Source of the DNA: an uncultured Collinsella sp.
Lineage (GTDB): Bacteria > Actinomycetota > Coriobacteriia > Coriobacteriales > Coriobacteriaceae
Assembly: GCA_900554495.1 (NCBI GenBank)
Contig: USHR01000080.1
Span: 1-7,982, forward strand
Reading direction: 5' to 3'
DNA length: 7,982 nucleotides
The notes beneath the pieces are model-generated. The model saw only the letters and a list, made by a program, of their open reading frames with translations, made no database searches and was not told the DNA's origin. The translations under genes were made by a program, and so were the position numbers. Shown here in pieces: positions 6,253 through 7,982 of the stretch (position 1 is its first letter; every line of letters begins with the position of its first letter).

Positions 6253-6373
6253 CGGCGCCCTAAGACGGGTGTGTTGGGGCTTTCCATAGGGGAGCGACGG
6301 GCTCAATCAGAGCGCGTGCGGCCCGTCCTGACCTGCGAAATCTGTACTCGCGATGCGAATAACGCCCCTAACC
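6253..6373. other. Intergenic spacer with a small dyad, no gene seen
   Basis: No open frame with a ribosome binding site is visible on either strand. A 7-bp stem, GACGGGC at 6296-6302 with GCCCGTC at 6321-6327, encloses an 18-nt loop. It is not followed by a T-tract, so I do not call it a terminator. Confidence 0.5.
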
Positions 6374-6402
6374 TTAAACTTTAGCTTGAACTTAGCTATA
6401 AT
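6374..6402 (+). promoter_or_regulatory. Promoter for the lipoprotein transcript
   Basis: TATAAT (6397-6402) is a perfect -10 hexamer. TTAAAC at 6374-6379 is a weak -35 at the ideal 17-nt spacing, within an AT-rich stretch. The predicted start is about 6409. Confidence 0.6.
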
Positions 6403-6408
6403 GCGCTT

Positions 6409-6751
6409 CGTTCCTACCAGGCTGTGGTTGCGGGCGGACGAAATGCCCGTCCTAGTCCAAGACAGACGCGGTCAAAGGGATCCACGTAAGCGACCGCGTG
6501 CGCGCGGCGCGATCATGGCGCGTCCTAGATGTAAGCCGCACCGTCCGTTCTACTTTCTTTGGGGCAATACCGCCTCGCGGGCGAGCGGGCCAGTCGTGAA
6601 GGTGGCTGCGGCCTCCCGAGCAAACACCCCGGTGCGCAAGTGTGGGGTCAAATACCAGGTCAGCTGGTGGGAACAACCTGATATTCCGCGCAACGCACGG
6701 ATCGTATACGACACAGAAGGCAGGGTAGTGGACATGGTGAGGGGCAGCTTG
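6409..6751 (+). other. Long leader (about 340 nt) between promoter and lipoprotein gene
   Basis: The frame of the lipoprotein stays open back through this region, but its codons look unlike the neighbours (AGG, AGA, CGA, CTA, GTA and GGG are frequent), and it would place the lipobox about 150 residues inside a protein. I therefore treat it as untranslated. Several short dyads are visible, for example ACCAG/CTGGT in 6656-6670 and ACCCC/GGGGT near 6627-6649. I searched by eye for hallmarks of tmRNA, RNase P RNA, SRP RNA, T-box and cobalamin riboswitches and saw none. It may be a structured leader or a separate small RNA. Confidence 0.4.
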
Positions 6752-7759
6752 ATGCACGCGGCTCGGTTAGGTGCTGGGACCGCAGCGGTCATCGCCGTTT
6801 TGGGCCTGAGCGGATGCGCGTTCAACCCGCTGTCTACGTTCACGACTCCCACGATCGACCAGATCGAGTACGAGACCGTCACGCCGGCGGTGTCGGACGA
6901 TGCCCTGGTCACTCCCGGAACCCTGACGGTCGCCCTCGATACTTCCGATGCGCCGCAGGCCATGCAGGACGCCGACGGCGAGCTCACGGGGTATGCGGTT
7001 GACGCCGCCCGCGCCCTCGCAAGCCGCATGGGCCTTAAGGTCGCCTTTGTCGATGCGTCCTCGGCAGGTTCCGCGCTCGGCGACAAAAAGGCCGATATCT
7101 TTATCGGCGAGATTAACTCCACGGACGGGGACATTAGCTCGCTCGGCACCTGCCTGTACGATGCCGCTTCCGTGTTCGGTAAAACCAGCGATGGTGGGTC
7201 GCTAAGCGTTTCCACCGATACCCTTAACACGTCTACCCTGGGTGTCCAGATGTCCTCGGCCTCGCAGGAGGCGCTTGCTAAGCAGAGCATTACCGCCAAC
7301 CAAAAGACCTACTCCAACATCAACGAGTGCTTTGAGGCGCTCGAGTCCGGCGAGGTCGACTATGTGATCTGCGACTCCACGGCCGGCGGCTACCTTGCAC
7401 GCCTGATGAGCGAGGTCTCCTATGTCGGTGCGCTCGAGGCGCCCTCGACGCTTGGTGTTGTGGGCCTCTCGTCCAATGACGAACTGTGCCGTGCCGTGAG
7501 CGATGCCCTCGACGGTATTACGGCCGACGGCACGCTCGAGGCGGTCCACTGCGTCTGGTATGGCACGATGCCCTACGACCTCACCACTAAGACGGTTTCG
7601 GGCGCTAACGTGCAGCCGGGCGACTCTGAGTCCAGTGAGACCACGTCCTCCGGCAGCGAGTCCTCCGATTCCAACAATGAGACCGCATCCTCCGAGGACA
7701 AATCGTCCAGCCAGGAAGGCGCCATCACCGACGACGACATTAACAAACTCAATAGCTAG
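6752..7759 (+). CDS. Family-3-type solute-binding lipoprotein with Ser-rich C-terminal tail
   Basis: This 335-residue protein begins with a lipoprotein signal peptide: MHAAR, a hydrophobic core, then the lipobox LSGC with C22 as the lipidated residue, anchoring it on the outer face of the membrane. Residues 55-275 resemble extracellular solute-binding proteins of the amino-acid type: TLTVALDTSDAP at 57-68, GELTGYAVDAARALASRMG at 76-94, KKADIFIGEIN at 112-122 and SGEVDYVICDS at 199-209. The T-x-x-R / vdFSxPY region that normally binds the amino-acid carboxylate is not recognisable, so the ligand is unclear. Residues 289-325 are rich in Ser, Glu, Asp and Thr. ATG 6752 was chosen because GAGGGG (6739-6744) sits 7 nt upstream; ATG 6734 (341 residues) is the main alternative. 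No permease or ATPase gene is adjacent and a terminator follows, so it appears monocistronic. Confidence 0.85.
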   Translation: MHAARLGAGTAAVIAVLGLSGCAFNPLSTFTTPTIDQIEYETVTPAVSDDALVTPGTLTVALDTSDAPQAMQDADGELTGYAVDAARALASRMGLKVAFVDASSAGSALGDKKADIFIGEINSTDGDISSLGTCLYDAASVFGKTSDGGSLSVSTDTLNTSTLGVQMSSASQEALAKQSITANQKTYSNINECFEALESGEVDYVICDSTAGGYLARLMSEVSYVGALEAPSTLGVVGLSSNDELCRAVSDALDGITADGTLEAVHCVWYGTMPYDLTTKTVSGANVQPGDSESSETTSSGSESSDSNNETASSEDKSSSQEGAITDDDINKLNS

Positions 7760-7773
7760 TTATTGCTAGGGGT

Positions 7774-7802
7774 GGTGTCTCCTATACGTTGGAAAGGACA
7801 CC
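7774..7802 (+). other. Small dyad downstream of the lipoprotein gene
   Basis: GGTGTC (7774-7779) pairs with GACACC (7797-7802) around a 17-nt loop that holds a further TCC/GGA pairing. It lies between the stop codon and the main terminator and has no T-tract. It may add to 3'-end stability or be chance. Confidence 0.35.
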
Positions 7803-7825
7803 TCTTCACGGTTTCAACACGCACT

Positions 7826-7859
7826 GCCGGGCTTCCCCAATAGGGGAGCCCGGCTTTTT
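7826..7859 (+). terminator. Rho-independent terminator of the lipoprotein gene
   Basis: GCCGGGCTTCCCC (7826-7838) pairs with GGGGAGCCCGGC (7843-7854) with one bulged base and the loop AATA. TTTTT (7855-7859) follows directly. This is a textbook intrinsic terminator, 66 nt after the stop codon. There is no matching T-tract on the minus strand. Confidence 0.93.
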
Positions 7860-7931
7860 CATCCCTATAAAACCAGCAGGTCAAAGCCAATTTTCGGGAC
7901 CAAATACAAAGCCGCCGGCCCCCTCCTATAG

Positions 7932-7955
7932 CGCACTTTGCCACAGAAAAGTGCG
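7932..7955. repeat. 8-bp perfect hairpin near the right edge
   Basis: CGCACTTT (7932-7939) and AAAGTGCG (7948-7955) form a perfect 8-bp stem around an 8-nt loop. No T-tract follows. The rest of 7860-7982 shows no gene or RNA hallmark. It may be part of an interspersed repeat or the control region of a gene beyond the window. Confidence 0.5.
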
Positions 7956-7982
7956 AGACTTCGGTATGCGGTATCAAGCAAT

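Noticed and set aside
6409..6730. tmRNA, RNase P RNA, SRP RNA, T-box or cobalamin riboswitch
   Set aside because: None of the conserved cores of these RNAs can be found on either strand.
6353..6751. N-terminal extension of the lipoprotein to ATG 6353 or 6401
   Set aside because: It overlaps the promoter, uses atypical codons and would bury the signal peptide and lipobox deep inside the protein.
6550..7299. 249-codon antisense open frame opposite the lipoprotein
   Set aside because: No family resemblance and it is explained by the sense-strand codon bias; the sense frame has a signal peptide and binding-protein motifs.
7756..7977. 73-codon minus-strand frame at the right end
   Set aside because: It reads through the intrinsic terminator hairpin and has no recognisable domain or convincing ribosome binding site.

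Overview
The window is a high-GC bacterial chromosome fragment, most likely from a gut actinobacterium of the class Coriobacteriia, Collinsella-like. That assignment is inferred from three things: the tmk-holB-ricT gene order, strongly G/C-ending codons, and a C-terminal nuclease-like motif in one hypothetical protein that I associate with Coriobacteriia. No rRNA or other marker gene confirms it. The first 65 bases are not biological. They are an Illumina P7/Nextera adapter with its index, so the left edge is a contig or read end with untrimmed library sequence.

From left to right: (1) adapter, 1-65; (2) the N-terminal part of a zinc-ribbon protein on the minus strand, cut by the adapter; (3) a divergent intergenic region with a perfect 23-bp inverted repeat, 297-319/343-365; (4) a compact plus-strand operon tmk (thymidylate kinase) - holB (DNA polymerase III delta') - ricT (PSP1/YaaT-type Fe-S protein), with a 1-nt gap and then a 10-nt overlap between genes; (5) comF (phosphoribosyltransferase-like competence protein), whose Shine-Dalgarno lies inside a 15-bp hairpin, followed 11 nt later by an uncharacterised protein with a DUF559/Vsr-like nuclease-fold signature; (6) a 217-bp AT-rich element bounded by long inverted repeats, 6036-6252; (7) a good promoter and a leader of about 340 nt without a convincing gene; (8) a solitary family-3-type solute-binding lipoprotein with a Ser-rich C-terminal tail, ended by a strong intrinsic terminator at 7826-7859; (9) a short tail with one more small hairpin and no gene.

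tmk-holB-ricT is conserved housekeeping synteny also known in Firmicutes: dTTP supply, clamp loading and RNA maturation or Fe-S-dependent regulation. comF and its neighbour form a probable second transcription unit linked to DNA uptake or DNA handling. The lipoprotein is a separate monocistronic unit with no permease or ATPase gene nearby. I see no phage genes, CRISPR array, tRNA or rRNA. The points most worth a second look are the two inverted-repeat elements, the hairpin over the comF ribosome binding site, the long lipoprotein leader, and the extra cysteine cluster and long basic tail of RicT. None of this amounts to a demonstrated new system.
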